DNA from: Rhodocyclaceae bacterium
GTDB lineage: Bacteria; Pseudomonadota; Gammaproteobacteria; Burkholderiales; Rhodocyclaceae
DNA: 64,000 bases
Direction of reading: 5' to 3'
Assembly: GCA_016702335.1 (NCBI GenBank)
Contig: JADJEF010000020.1
Span: 1,240,001-1,304,000, forward strand
The translations under genes were made by a program, and so were the position numbers. Shown here in pieces: positions 43,938 through 52,631 of this stretch. Below the pieces are notes generated by a model. That model saw nothing but the letters and a program-made list of their open reading frames with translations. It was not told the DNA's origin and ran no database searches. The first letter of the stretch is position 1. Each line of letters starts with the position of its first letter.

Positions 43938-43996
43938 GGAGGGTTAAAACCCTCCTGGAGGAGACAGTACAGATGTCAGAGAACATCAGATACTGA
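43938..43996 (+). promoter_or_regulatory. Hairpin, strong ribosome-binding site and seven-codon frame
   Basis: GGAGGGTT and AACCCTCC form a stem (43938-43955). It is followed at once by GGAGGAGA (43957-43964), eight bases, then ATG and seven codons reading MSENIRY before TGA (43996). The strength of the site is out of proportion to so short a frame; it may be a leader peptide or the preserved front of a lost gene. Confidence 0.35.
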
Positions 43997-44070
43997 GCAC
44001 AGAATAGCTATCGCCCCAGAGCCCAGGTAGACTGAGTCATCAAAACGCCAGTATGCGAACACAGGCGTTT

Positions 44071-44100
44071 CCTGCAAGTCGGCGCTGGCCATACGGCGCT
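44071..44100 (-). repeat. 30-bp dispersed element, copy H (intergenic, diverged)
   Basis: On the minus strand it begins AGCGCCGTATGG, keeps CCAGCGCCGACTTG intact and ends CAGG. The most diverged copy and one of two on the minus strand; 109 bases upstream of the HU promoter. Confidence 0.8.
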
Positions 44101-44208
44101 GCGCCCGCAAGACGGAAGTTTGTCGGCGATAGGTCTCTGTTGAGATTCGCCGGCTTGTTTATGTGACACAAATCCGGCGGTTACGGTGAATTTCGTTGTT
44201 GATTGCGA

Positions 44209-44236
44209 TTGCACCGCAGATTGTTTTGACTACAAT
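44209..44236 (+). promoter_or_regulatory. Promoter of the HU-like gene
   Basis: TTGCAC (44209-44214) and TACAAT (44231-44236) with a 16-base spacer. A GGGAG ribosome-binding site lies 10 bases before the ATG at 44283. Confidence 0.5.
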
Positions 44237-44282
44237 CAAAGCGCAGACATTCACTGCATATCGATACGGGAGACAGTGCAAT

Positions 44283-44729
44283 ATGAACAAGCAAGAGTTG
44301 CTGGACAAAGTTTCTGAACTGGCCAACATTACCAAGGCGGACGCCGGACGTGCTCTGGACGCCATTCTTGATACGATCAAGCGCGCGATCGCCAAGGGCG
44401 AGTCGGTTGGCTTGATCGGTTTTGGTACCTTCAAGTCAACCAAGCGCAAGGCGCGCGCCGGCAAGAATCCGAAGACCGGCGCTCCGCTGAAAATACCCGC
44501 AATGACCGTGCCCAAGTTTTCGGCCGGCGCTGCGCTTAAGGCCGCTGCTCAAGGCAAGATTGAGGCCGCGAAAAAAGCTGTAGCTGGCGTCAAAAAGCCT
44601 GCCGCCAAAGCGGCCGCCAAGCCCGCTGCCAAGAAGCCTGCGGCCAAGGCAGCTGCCAAGCCCGCTGCCAAGCCCGCCGCCAAAGCAGCCGCCAAGCCGG
44701 CTGCAAAAAAGCCCGCCGCCAAGAAGTAA
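44283..44729 (+). CDS. HU-family DNA-binding protein with histone-H1-like tail
   Basis: 148 residues. Residues 1-90 are a canonical HU fold (MNKQELLDKVSELANITKAD, LIGFGTFKSTKRKARAGKNP, then a VPKFSAG arm end). Residues about 95-148 are almost only Lys, Ala and Pro in repeats such as KPAAKAAAKPAAKK. Ordinary HU stops at about 90 residues. The tail resembles eukaryotic H1 and the tails of mycobacterial HupB, and should bind DNA non-specifically and compact it. The repeats make the 3' end prone to length change. It has its own promoter and a strong terminator, so it is a single-gene unit. Confidence 0.92.
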   Translation: MNKQELLDKVSELANITKADAGRALDAILDTIKRAIAKGESVGLIGFGTFKSTKRKARAGKNPKTGAPLKIPAMTVPKFSAGAALKAAAQGKIEAAKKAVAGVKKPAAKAAAKPAAKKPAAKAAAKPAAKPAAKAAAKPAAKKPAAKK

Positions 44730-44745
44730 TTCGGCCGGCTTCGAC

Positions 44746-44810
44746 ATCCCTGCGAGTGCGGGTTTGCCTAGAGTGACTAGAGCGAACCTGACTCGGCAGG
44801 GATTTTTTTT
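44746..44810 (+). terminator. Intrinsic terminator of the HU-like gene
   Basis: A long stem with ATCCCTGC paired to GCAGGGAT, extended by GAGT/ACTC and CGGGTTTGC/GCGAACCTG, followed by eight Ts (44803-44810). Confidence 0.85.
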
Positions 44811-44846
44811 GCATGTCGTCTTGTTCCAATTGATTTAGCAAACTCA

Positions 44847-45899
44847 ATGAAACTGCGCCTGTCTCTGGCCTCAACGGCGTTGCTGATGACCGCCATGGTG
44901 ATCACGGCCTGCGGGCGCGATACGCCACCGCCGCCGGTTAAGGCCCAGCCGGTGCGGGTGCTGGAGGTCGGCGCTGCCGATTTCAGCGAGCGTGTTGTGG
45001 CGACCGGATTAGTGCGTGCTGCAGTCGAAGCTCCTTTGGCGTTCAAAACCGGCGGCATCCTTGCCGAGATGCGTGTTACGGCCGGTCAGGCCGTTAAGGC
45101 CGGGCAGGTTCTGGCTGCGCTCAATACCAGCGATCTCGATGCGGCACTGGCGCAGTCGCGCGAGGGCCTGGCCAAGTATGAACGTGACCTTGTCCGCGCC
45201 GAGTCTTTGCGCGGCAAAGGCATGATTTCCCAACAAGCCGAGCAGGACGTTCGCGCACAGCGCGACATCGCCAAAGCCGGGCTCGCGGCCGCCGCATTCA
45301 ATCGCCAGCATGCCCTGATCACCGCACCCGCCAACGGCGTGGTGCTGGAAAAGCGCGTTGAGGCGCGCGAGACGGTGGCTGCCGGCCAGCCTATCGTTGT
45401 TTTTGGCCAGCTCGACAAGGGCTGGGTGGTGAAGGCCGGCGTGAGCGCGCGTGATGCGGCGAAACTGAGCCTTGGCGACCCTGTGGCGGTGCGCCTTGAT
45501 GTGGGCACGCAGGCGCTTACCGGGCGCTTGACCCGCTTGGCCGCCGCGAGTGATGCGCGCACTGGAACCGTCGAGATTGAAGTCGCCCTTCCCGCAACCA
45601 TCGAGCGCCCGGTTTCAGGAATGGTTGCGCGCCTCGAGATCACCAAGGCCGCGCTGGCCACGGCGGCGGGCAGCAGCATCGCTGTACCGCTCTCGGCGCT
45701 CCTGGAAGGCGATGCCGGCAAAGGCAAGGTTTTCATTCTCGATGCCGCGGGCGACAAGGTCAAACGCATTGAGGTTCAGACCGGCCGTCTGCTCGACGGC
45801 CGCATCGAAATTACGAGTGGGCTATCGCAGGGCGCCAAAGTAGTGAGCGAGGGTGCCGCCTGGCTAGACGACGGCGTGACCGTCCGCGTTCTCCCCTGA
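44847..45899 (+). CDS. RND efflux periplasmic adaptor lipoprotein (second system)
   Basis: 350 residues. Lipobox VITACGRDT with Cys near residue 22. The lipoyl-like halves FKTGGILAEMRVTAGQAVKA and LITAPANGVVLEKRVEARE flank a coiled coil; the beta-barrel part has KAGVSARDAAKLSLGDPVAV. It is the adaptor for the RND pump that follows 37 bases later. No TetR-type regulator or outer-membrane channel is linked, so it may use the TolC-type protein at 15278. Confidence 0.9.
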   Translation: MKLRLSLASTALLMTAMVITACGRDTPPPPVKAQPVRVLEVGAADFSERVVATGLVRAAVEAPLAFKTGGILAEMRVTAGQAVKAGQVLAALNTSDLDAALAQSREGLAKYERDLVRAESLRGKGMISQQAEQDVRAQRDIAKAGLAAAAFNRQHALITAPANGVVLEKRVEARETVAAGQPIVVFGQLDKGWVVKAGVSARDAAKLSLGDPVAVRLDVGTQALTGRLTRLAAASDARTGTVEIEVALPATIERPVSGMVARLEITKAALATAAGSSIAVPLSALLEGDAGKGKVFILDAAGDKVKRIEVQTGRLLDGRIEITSGLSQGAKVVSEGAAWLDDGVTVRVLP

Positions 45900-45936
45900 C
45901 CTGCATCGTCGCTGAGTCGCTGCCAAGAGGCCGATC

Positions 45937-48900
45937 ATGGACATTACTGCTTTTGCGGTCAAACGCTTCCAGTTCACGCTGGTCATGTTTCTCTTGCTGG
46001 TGGCCATGGGCTGGCACTCGCTGCAGAACATTCCGCGCGCCGAAGACCCGGTATTTCCGATACCGGTCGTAATCGTCAATGTCGTTTACCCCGGTGCCGA
46101 CCCGGAAGACATGGAGCGCCTGGTCGTTGATCCGCTGGAAGACGCACTCAACCTGACCTCGAACGTCAAGGAAATACGCAGCTTTGCCGGTGATGGCATG
46201 GCCCAGGTCTCGGTTGAGTACGACTGGACCAAAGACGCCGAGAAGCAGTACGACGAAGCGATTCGCGAACTGAACACGGCGCGCACCAGATTACCCGCCG
46301 ACCTGGCCCTGTTCGAGATTGAAAAGGCCAACCCGGGCACGGTCAATATCCTGTTTCTTGCGCTGATTGGCCCCAACAGCGCGGCACGTGAGTTGCGCGA
46401 GACGGCCGAGAATCTGCAAGACCGCCTCGAACAGGCCTTCGGGGTGCGCGCGGTCGATGTCAGCGGCTTGCCCAGGCCACAGGTTCAGATCGCCCTCGAT
46501 CTGCCCAAACTGGCACGGTTCAATATCCCCCTTACGCAGGTCATTGACACCTTGAAGGGGGAAAACGCACTCGTTCCCGGCGGTGCCGTTGAAGTCGGGG
46601 TCCGCCGCTTCAACGTGCGCACCTCGGGCAGCTACGAATCACTGGAAGAAATTGCTGACACAGTAGTCGCCAGCACCGGCGGCGCAGCACAGGGTGGCGG
46701 ACGCATCGTGCGCTTGCGCGACGTGGCCAGTGTGACGTGGGATTACGAAGAGGCGAACTACCTTACCCGCTACAACGGGCAGCGCGCGATCTTCATCGGC
46801 ATTTCCCAGAAGGATGCGATGAACATCTTCAAGGTGCGCGAGGGGCTGATCAAGGGAAATCGATGCGTTTCGCGCGAACCTTTCGCCCGACATGCGCCTG
46901 GAGCTGGGCTTTGATCAGTCAGAGAACGTCGATAAGCGCCTGAAACGCCTGGGTTTCGATCTCATGCTGGCGGTTGGCTTGGTTCTGATCACGCTGCTGC
47001 CGCTGGGTCTGCGCGCTGCTGCGGTGGTTATGGTCTCCATCCCCTTGTCCATGGCCATCGGCATTTTCCTGTTGGATATTTCCGGCTTTTCGCTCAACCA
47101 GCTCTCCATCGCCGGGTTCGTGCTGGCGCTGGGCTTGCTGGTCGATGATTCGATCGTGGTGACAGAAAATATCGAGCGCTTTCTGCGCATGGGTCATACC
47201 CGCGCCGAAGCCGCCGTGGCCGCCACCAAACAGATCACCATGGCGGTGCTCGGCTGCACTGCGACGCTGCTGTTCGCCTTCCTGCCCCTGTTCATGCTGC
47301 CTGAAGGAGCCGGCAAGTTCATCAAGTCGCTGGCGGCCTCGGTCAACTTCACCATCATTGCCTCGCTACTGGTTTCGCTCACCGTGATTCCGTTCCTGGC
47401 CAGTCGGGTACTTACCGAAAAGGAAGCCCACGGCAATCGCATGTTGCAACTCGTGATGGGGGGCATTCAGGCGTTCTATCGGCCCTTGTTGCATCGGGCA
47501 CTGACCTGGCCCAAGGCAACGACGGCCCTTGCGGGCCTGCTTTTTGGTGCGGTGCTGGTCCTCATTCCCGGCATTGGCTTTTCGCTGTTTCCGCAGGCCG
47601 ACGTTCCCCAGTTCATGATCACTATTGATATGCCTGAGGGCAGCTCGGTGCAGGCCACCGATGGGGCCGTCAAGTTTGTTGAAAACGTACTCTCGACGCA
47701 TGACGAGGTGAAATACATGTTCGCCAACGTCGGCCGGGGCAATCCTCGCGTCTACTACAACGTGTTTCGCCGCGGCACCCGCGCCTCGGTGGGCGAGGTT
47801 TACGTCGGGCTGCAGAGTTTTGACCCGCGCACGACCCCGGCCTTCCTTGACCGATTGCGCGATGAATTGGCGAACTACCCTGAGGCCCGCATTGTCCTCA
47901 AACGCTTCGAAAACGGACCGCCGCTGGCTGCCCCCATTGCCATTCGTGTGCTCGGCGACGACCTCGATACACTGACCGAGGTTGCGGGCAAGGTGGAGGC
48001 CGTCATCAAGAGCGTAGAAGGCACACGTGATGTGAATAACCCGCTGCGTCTGGCACGTACCGATCTGGATCTGGGCATTGACACCACCAAGGCCTCGCTC
48101 TACGGCGTTCCGACGCTGAGCATTGATCGCACCGTGCGCTTGGCGGTAGCCGGCGAAATCATTGGCCAGCTGCGTGAGCCCGATGGTGACGAGCGGGCCA
48201 TCGTGGTTCGGGCACCGATGAAGAATGGCTACCCCCAGCTGGATGTACTTGATGACGTGTATGTCAATAACGTCGCCGGCAATGCCCTTCCACTGCGCCA
48301 GTTCATTGACCCAAAACTGTCGGCAGCGACCAATTCCATATCCCGCTTCAAGCGCCAGCGGGTGGTGACGGTGACCGCCGAAGTCGTTAGCGGCTACAAC
48401 ACGGAGAAGCTGACCAACGTGATTATTGCCAAACTTGGCGAGGTCAAATTGCCGCCCGGCTATCGCTTCGCCATTTCCGGCGAACGCGAGGCGCGGGAGG
48501 CGAGTTTCGGTGGTTTGGCTACCGCCGGCTTAATCGCGCTGTTCGGCATTTTCGCGGTACTGGTGCTTGAGTTCGGCGATTTTCGTAGTACGGTCATTGT
48601 TGCGGGCGTGATTCCGCTGGGCATCATCGGGGGCGTGCTGGCGCTGTTTCTGTCGGGCTACAACCTCTCATTCATGGCGGTGATCGGCTTCATTGCCCTG
48701 ATCGGGATCGAGATCAAAAACTCCATCCTGCTCGTGGACTTCACGCATCAGCTACGTGACGAGGGCATGGGCCTGCGCGAAGCGATTGAGCAGGCGGGCG
48801 AGATACGGTTCTTCCCGATTCTGCTCACCTCGCTCACCGCCATTGGCGGCTTGATGCCCCTGGCATTGCAGGGTAGTCCGCTCTATTCGCCACTGGCCTG

Positions 48901-49000
48901 GGTAATCATCGGCGGCCTGGTTTCATCGACGTTCCTGTCGCGTCTGGTCACGCCGGCCATGTACTTCCTGCTGGCACCGAAGATGGCGGCCAAAGCCTAG
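45937..49000 (+). pseudogene. RND efflux transporter, frame broken by one extra G
   Basis: The two frames together make a complete RND pump of about 1020 residues. The first frame (45937-46914) covers TM1 and the first periplasmic loop (RAEDPVFPIPVVIVNVVYPG); the second (from about 46857 to 49000) holds TM2-TM12, with GLLVDDSIVVTENI as the TM4 relay pair and IALIGIEIKNSILLVD later. The shift is at GGG 46854-46856: reading GG gives LIKEIDAFRANL, matching the family, while GGG leads to a stop at 46914. It is either a real inactivating mutation, a phase-variable site or a sequencing error. No other damage is visible, so loss is recent if real. Confidence 0.85.
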
Positions 49001-49026
49001 GCCCAGGCCAAGCTCAAGGCCCGGGA

Positions 49027-49056
49027 ATCGCCGTGTTACCAGCGCCGACTTGCGGA
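49027..49056 (+). repeat. 30-bp dispersed element, copy I (intergenic)
   Basis: Perfect A12-subtype consensus (ATCGCCGTGTTA, CCAGCGCCGACTTG, CGGA) in the 75-base gap between the convergent RND and dadA genes. Confidence 0.92.
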
Positions 49057-49075
49057 GAGTCGCTCCCCGATTTGC

Positions 49076-50329
49076 TCAGCGGTAGCGTGCGATGGTCAGT
49101 CCGTCCATGCTGATCTCGGGCTGTCGCCCACTGATCAGGTCCGCCATGACGCGGCCGGTACCCGCCGCCATGGTCCAGCCCAGCGTGCCGTGGCCGGTGG
49201 CCAGCTGCAGGTTCTTGTAGTGGGTCGGGCCGAGCACCGGTGTTCCGTCGGGTGTCATGGGGCGAAGTCCGGTCCAGAACTCGGCTTTGCTGATGTCGCC
49301 ACCGGTAGGGAAGAGATCGGTCACCACATGATTGAGCGTAGCGCGCCGCGCCTCGCGCAAGTTGAGGTTGTAGCCGGCGATCTCGGCCGTGCCGCCGACA
49401 CGGATGCGATCTCCCAGTCGCGTGACCGCCACCTTGTGCGTCTCGTCCATGATGGTGGATTCCGGCGCGCCGGCCGGATCGGTAATCGGCACGGTCAGCG
49501 AGTAGCCCTTGATCGGATACACCGGGATATCAATGCCGATCGGCTTGAGCAGCAAAGGTGAGTCGCTACCCAATGCCAGCAGATACACATCGCCGGTGAT
49601 GGGGCCAGCATCGGTGCGCACGCCGGTGATCGCATCGCCAGCCACGTCCAGCGCCTGAATAGTCACGCCGAACTTGAATTGCACCCCGAGCGATTCGGCC
49701 ATCTTGCCCAGGGTCTGGGTGAACTTGAAGCAGTCGCCGGTCTCGTCGCCGGGAAGGCGCAAGGCACCGACAAATTTTTCCTGCGTCAGCTTGAGAGCCG
49801 GCTCGACCTTGCAAAAACCCGCGCGATCCAGCACCTCGAACGGCACCTTGTACTGCTGCAGAATTTCGACATCCTTGCCAATGCCATCCATCTGCGCTTG
49901 TGTGCGGAACAACTGCAGCGTGCCCTGAGTGCGCTCGTCGTAGGCGATACCGGTATCGGCGCGCAACTGGCGCAGGCAGTCGCGGCTGTATTCGGCAATC
50001 GGCACCATGCGCCCCTTGTTGATCGCATAGGCCTTATCGGTGCAGTTTGCCAGCAGCATCAGGCCCCAGCGCCACATCGACCAGTCGAGCAGTGGCCAGA
50101 TGACCAGCGGGCTGTGCTGCATCAGCATCCATTTGATCGCCTTGACCGGCACGCCCGGTCCGGCCCATGGGGCAGAGTAGCCGGGCGAAACTTCGCCGGC
50201 ATTGGCATAGCTGGTTTCAAGTGCGGGTGCGCTCTGTCGATCGACCACCGTGACCTCGTGGCCCGCCTTGGCCAGATAGTAGGCCGATGTGGTCCCTATG
50301 ACGCCGCTGCCAAGAATGACGACTCGCAT
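49076..50329 (-). CDS. dadA: D-amino acid dehydrogenase
   Basis: 417 residues, the DadA length. This membrane-associated FAD enzyme oxidises D-alanine and other D-amino acids to keto acids, passing electrons to quinones. The FAD motif VILGSGVIGTTSAYYLA starts the protein; SYANAGEVSPGYSAPWAGPG, PVYPIKGYSLTVP, RVGGTAEIAGYNL and GHGTLGWTMAAGTGR are DadA-specific blocks. It stands alone, without the alanine racemase gene dadX often found with it. Confidence 0.95.
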   Translation of the reverse strand: MRVVILGSGVIGTTSAYYLAKAGHEVTVVDRQSAPALETSYANAGEVSPGYSAPWAGPGVPVKAIKWMLMQHSPLVIWPLLDWSMWRWGLMLLANCTDKAYAINKGRMVPIAEYSRDCLRQLRADTGIAYDERTQGTLQLFRTQAQMDGIGKDVEILQQYKVPFEVLDRAGFCKVEPALKLTQEKFVGALRLPGDETGDCFKFTQTLGKMAESLGVQFKFGVTIQALDVAGDAITGVRTDAGPITGDVYLLALGSDSPLLLKPIGIDIPVYPIKGYSLTVPITDPAGAPESTIMDETHKVAVTRLGDRIRVGGTAEIAGYNLNLREARRATLNHVVTDLFPTGGDISKAEFWTGLRPMTPDGTPVLGPTHYKNLQLATGHGTLGWTMAAGTGRVMADLISGRQPEISMDGLTIARYR

Positions 50330-50467
50330 GTTTTGCTCCCCGTGGTCTGTGATGGATTATGCAGTAGTAAAAACTGCCTGCAAGTTCAGCCACTAACGCC
50401 GGTATTGGCGAGCCGCGCCAGGAGCCATACTAGGCACCCCAGTCTGATGTGGTTTAGCGCGAAGCTT

Positions 50468-51703
50468 ATGGCAAATCAGGAGCAATTGCAGATCTTGCGG
50501 ACAGGCAAGTGGGCGTGGAATCGCTGGCGCGAAGAGAACCCCGGCATCGCAATCGACCTGTGCGGCGCAGAACTCGCACCGGAAGATTTTAGTGAGGCGA
50601 CGGTGACTGCTGATGGTCGCATTGACCTCTCGGGACTCAATCTGCGCGAGGCCAGGCTCGATCGTATTCAGACGGCCAGTCTCGACTTGAGTCATGCCGA
50701 TCTGAGCTATGCCCATCTGCCCTACGCGACGCTTTCCAATACCTCGTTTGACCATGCGGTGTTTGACGGAGCGGATCTCAGTCATAGCAAATTTTGGAGC
50801 GGCTCGGCACCCGAGGCCAGCTTCTGGGACGCGGTGCTCGAAGAAACTGTGCTCTCCGGTGCCAACCTGGTTGGTGCCAATTTCACCAATGCCAATCTGC
50901 GCCATGCCAATCTCGAAGGCGCAGACCTCTCCGGGGCCGCGCTCTGGCGTGCCGATCTTGAGCAGGCCAATCTGGGCGGTGCGCGCCTGAGCCGCGCCAA
51001 CATGACCGAGATCAATCTGTTCCAGGCCAATTTGCATCGTTGCGATCTCAAGGGCAGCAACCTGTACGGCGCGCGGGTCTCGCAGGCCTTGCTCGACGAG
51101 GCCGATTTGCGCTTTGCCGATTTGCGCCGGGCCAACTTGACGGACGCCAATGTCACCGAGATTCGTTACAACAAAGCCTCGCGCTACCGTGGCATCCGGG
51201 TCAAAGACTGCTACGGTAGCCCGCGCTTTACGCGCACCGCAAATGACCAGAACTACATCGAAGAACTGCGCGCCAAAGAGTGGGACCCGTTCGCCCGCTA
51301 TCGGCGCAAGGGCAGTGCTGATGCATCCGGAAGAAGGCTGCCCGGCCCTTGGCCGCTGGGCGAGTGGCTGTACTGGTTGTGGTTCATTTCGTCGGATTGT
51401 GGCCGCTCATTGCTGCGCTGGACAACCATGGCGCTGAGCATCGCCGTGGTATTCGGCATGTGCTTCTATTCGCTCGGTGAAGAGGCCTTCGCTTTTAACG
51501 GCCAGGGCGGCAAGCGCCTGGAGTGGGGCCTGCAAACCATGATCTATTACAGTGTCTCGATCTTTGCCAAAGTAAGCACCGGGCAGGTCACGCCGGTGAG
51601 CTTTGCGGCCGAGGTACTGGTGATGCTTGCTGGCATTAGCGGCCTGGTGATACTGGGCGGCCTCGCTACCATTCTTGCTGACAAGGTGGCCCGACGCGCC
51701 TGA
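50468..51703 (+). CDS. Pentapeptide-repeat protein with C-terminal channel-like membrane domain
   Basis: 411 residues from the ATG at 50468 (MANQEQLQ); an ATG at 50447 is an alternative, and the frame stays open further upstream only as antisense of dadA. Residues about 50-240 are pentapeptide repeats of the A(D/N)LxX kind (LSGANLVGANFTNANLRHAN), forming a right-handed beta helix. The end has two membrane helices (TMALSIAVVFGMCFYSL and LVMLAGISGLVILGGLATIL) around a pore-like segment YYSVSIFAKVSTGQVTP, resembling two-helix potassium channels but lacking a clean TVGYG filter. The role is unknown; a cytosolic sensor domain on an ion channel is the likely architecture. Confidence 0.8.
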   Translation: MANQEQLQILRTGKWAWNRWREENPGIAIDLCGAELAPEDFSEATVTADGRIDLSGLNLREARLDRIQTASLDLSHADLSYAHLPYATLSNTSFDHAVFDGADLSHSKFWSGSAPEASFWDAVLEETVLSGANLVGANFTNANLRHANLEGADLSGAALWRADLEQANLGGARLSRANMTEINLFQANLHRCDLKGSNLYGARVSQALLDEADLRFADLRRANLTDANVTEIRYNKASRYRGIRVKDCYGSPRFTRTANDQNYIEELRAKEWDPFARYRRKGSADASGRRLPGPWPLGEWLYWLWFISSDCGRSLLRWTTMALSIAVVFGMCFYSLGEEAFAFNGQGGKRLEWGLQTMIYYSVSIFAKVSTGQVTPVSFAAEVLVMLAGISGLVILGGLATILADKVARRA

Positions 51704-51720
51704 TCGGCGTTCGAGGTACT

Positions 51721-51772
51721 CGGTAATGGTTTCCATAATTCGAGTATTATCGAACTATGGAAACCATTACCG
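51721..51772 (+). promoter_or_regulatory. arsR operator/promoter inside a 52-base palindrome
   Basis: Outer arms of 17 bases (51721-51737 and 51756-51772) are perfect inverted repeats, CGGTAATGGTTTCCATA against TATGGAAACCATTACCG. The inner part holds a second inverted repeat TTCGA-N6-TCGAA (51739-51754), which resembles ArsR operators. A -10-like TATTAT (51745-51750) lies at its centre, and the ATG (51757) starts at about the expected transcription start, with no Shine-Dalgarno. The right arm is also the first five codons of arsR. Confidence 0.75.
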
Positions 51773-52137
51773 CATCTGAACTTCTGGCCGCACTGGGTCA
51801 CGAAACCCGCCTCGCCATCTATCGAATGTTGGTGGAGGCGGGTGAGCCCGGCCTTAACGCCAGCACCATCGGCGCGTCACTTGCGCTGCCGCCGGCGACG
51901 CTATCGTTCCATCTGGCGCACTTGAGCCGGGTCGGGCTGATCAAGGGCCGGCAGGTCAGTCGCTTCATCTTCTATGCCGCCGATTATCCGGTGATGGATC
52001 AACTCATTGCCTTCCTGACGCACAACTGCTGCCAGGGTGAGACCTGCCTGCCGGCAACAGCGAGCACCTGTGCCCCTGCCAAACCCAAAGCCAAGGCCAA
52101 GCTGTCGGCCCCGCACACGACGAAAGCCTCCCTATGA
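51757..52137 (+). CDS. arsR: ArsR-family arsenic-responsive repressor
   Basis: 126 residues. A winged helix-turn-helix (LGHETRLAIYRMLVEAG, then LALPPATLSFHLAHLSRVGL) fits ArsR. The classical ELCVCDL metal site is absent; instead cysteines lie in the C-terminal NCCQGETCLP and TCAP, a location used by variant ArsR repressors for As(III). The end is Lys/Ala/Pro-rich. It overlaps arsC by four bases and probably represses the whole arsR-C-acr3-D-A operon. The mRNA appears leaderless. Confidence 0.9.
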   Translation: METITASELLAALGHETRLAIYRMLVEAGEPGLNASTIGASLALPPATLSFHLAHLSRVGLIKGRQVSRFIFYAADYPVMDQLIAFLTHNCCQGETCLPATASTCAPAKPKAKAKLSAPHTTKASL

Positions 52138-52631
52138 CCCGTACCCCGCTCAATTTTCTCATTCTGTGCACCGGTAACTCGGCGCGCTCCGTGGTCGGCG
52201 AAGCGCTGGTCAGCCATTGCTCGCAAGGCCGCGCCCAAGGCTACTCGGCGGGCAGCAAGCCCGGCGGCGTGGTGAATCCCGTGGCGCTGGAAACACTGAT
52301 CCGTCACGGCGTGGTCTGCGAAGGTGCGCGCAGCAAATCCTGGAATGAATTCGCCACGCCCGAGGCTCCGCGCATGGACATCGTGATTACTGTGTGCGAC
52401 AGCGCCGCCAATGAAACCTGCCCGATCTGGCCGGGGGCGCCGGTGCAGGTGCATTGGGGGTTACCCGACCCGGCGCATCTCGAGCCAATGGAAGCAAGGC
52501 GTACCGCGTTCGAGTCGGTCTACCAGACCTTGTTGGCGCGCTTTACCCGCCTGTTTGCCGAGCCGCTCGAAGCGCTGAGCGCCGCTGAGCGCAAGGCACT
52601 GCTGCAGCGCATTGCCCGCGAGTTGCCATGA
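52134..52631 (+). CDS. arsC: Arsenate reductase, low-molecular-weight phosphatase type
   Basis: 165 residues. The P-loop ILCTGNSARSVVGE (C-x5-R with Ser) near the N-terminus is the catalytic motif of the thioredoxin-coupled ArsC/LMW-PTP family; CDSAANETCPIWPG holds the further redox cysteines, and WGLPDPAHLE the acidic catalytic loop. It reduces arsenate to arsenite for export. Overlaps both neighbours by four bases. Confidence 0.92.
   Translation: MTRTPLNFLILCTGNSARSVVGEALVSHCSQGRAQGYSAGSKPGGVVNPVALETLIRHGVVCEGARSKSWNEFATPEAPRMDIVITVCDSAANETCPIWPGAPVQVHWGLPDPAHLEPMEARRTAFESVYQTLLARFTRLFAEPLEALSAAERKALLQRIARELP

Larger units (their letters stand above)
43871..44208. other. Gene-poor stretch after dsbC
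   Basis: About 340 bases with no convincing protein gene. It holds two hairpins (43910-43931 and 43938-43955), a Shine-Dalgarno with a seven-codon frame (43973-43996), and dispersed-element copy H (44071-44100). The remaining sequence, including 43997-44070 and 44101-44208, shows no recognised feature. Confidence 0.6.

Noticed and set aside
49679..50467. Upstream extension of the pentapeptide-repeat gene
   Set aside because: This part is antisense of dadA; the real start at 50468 (or 50447) begins a normal protein.
51407..51736. Minus-strand frame starting METITE, as arsR does
   Set aside because: The shared start is only the mirror arm of the palindrome; the rest is antisense of the channel-like gene.
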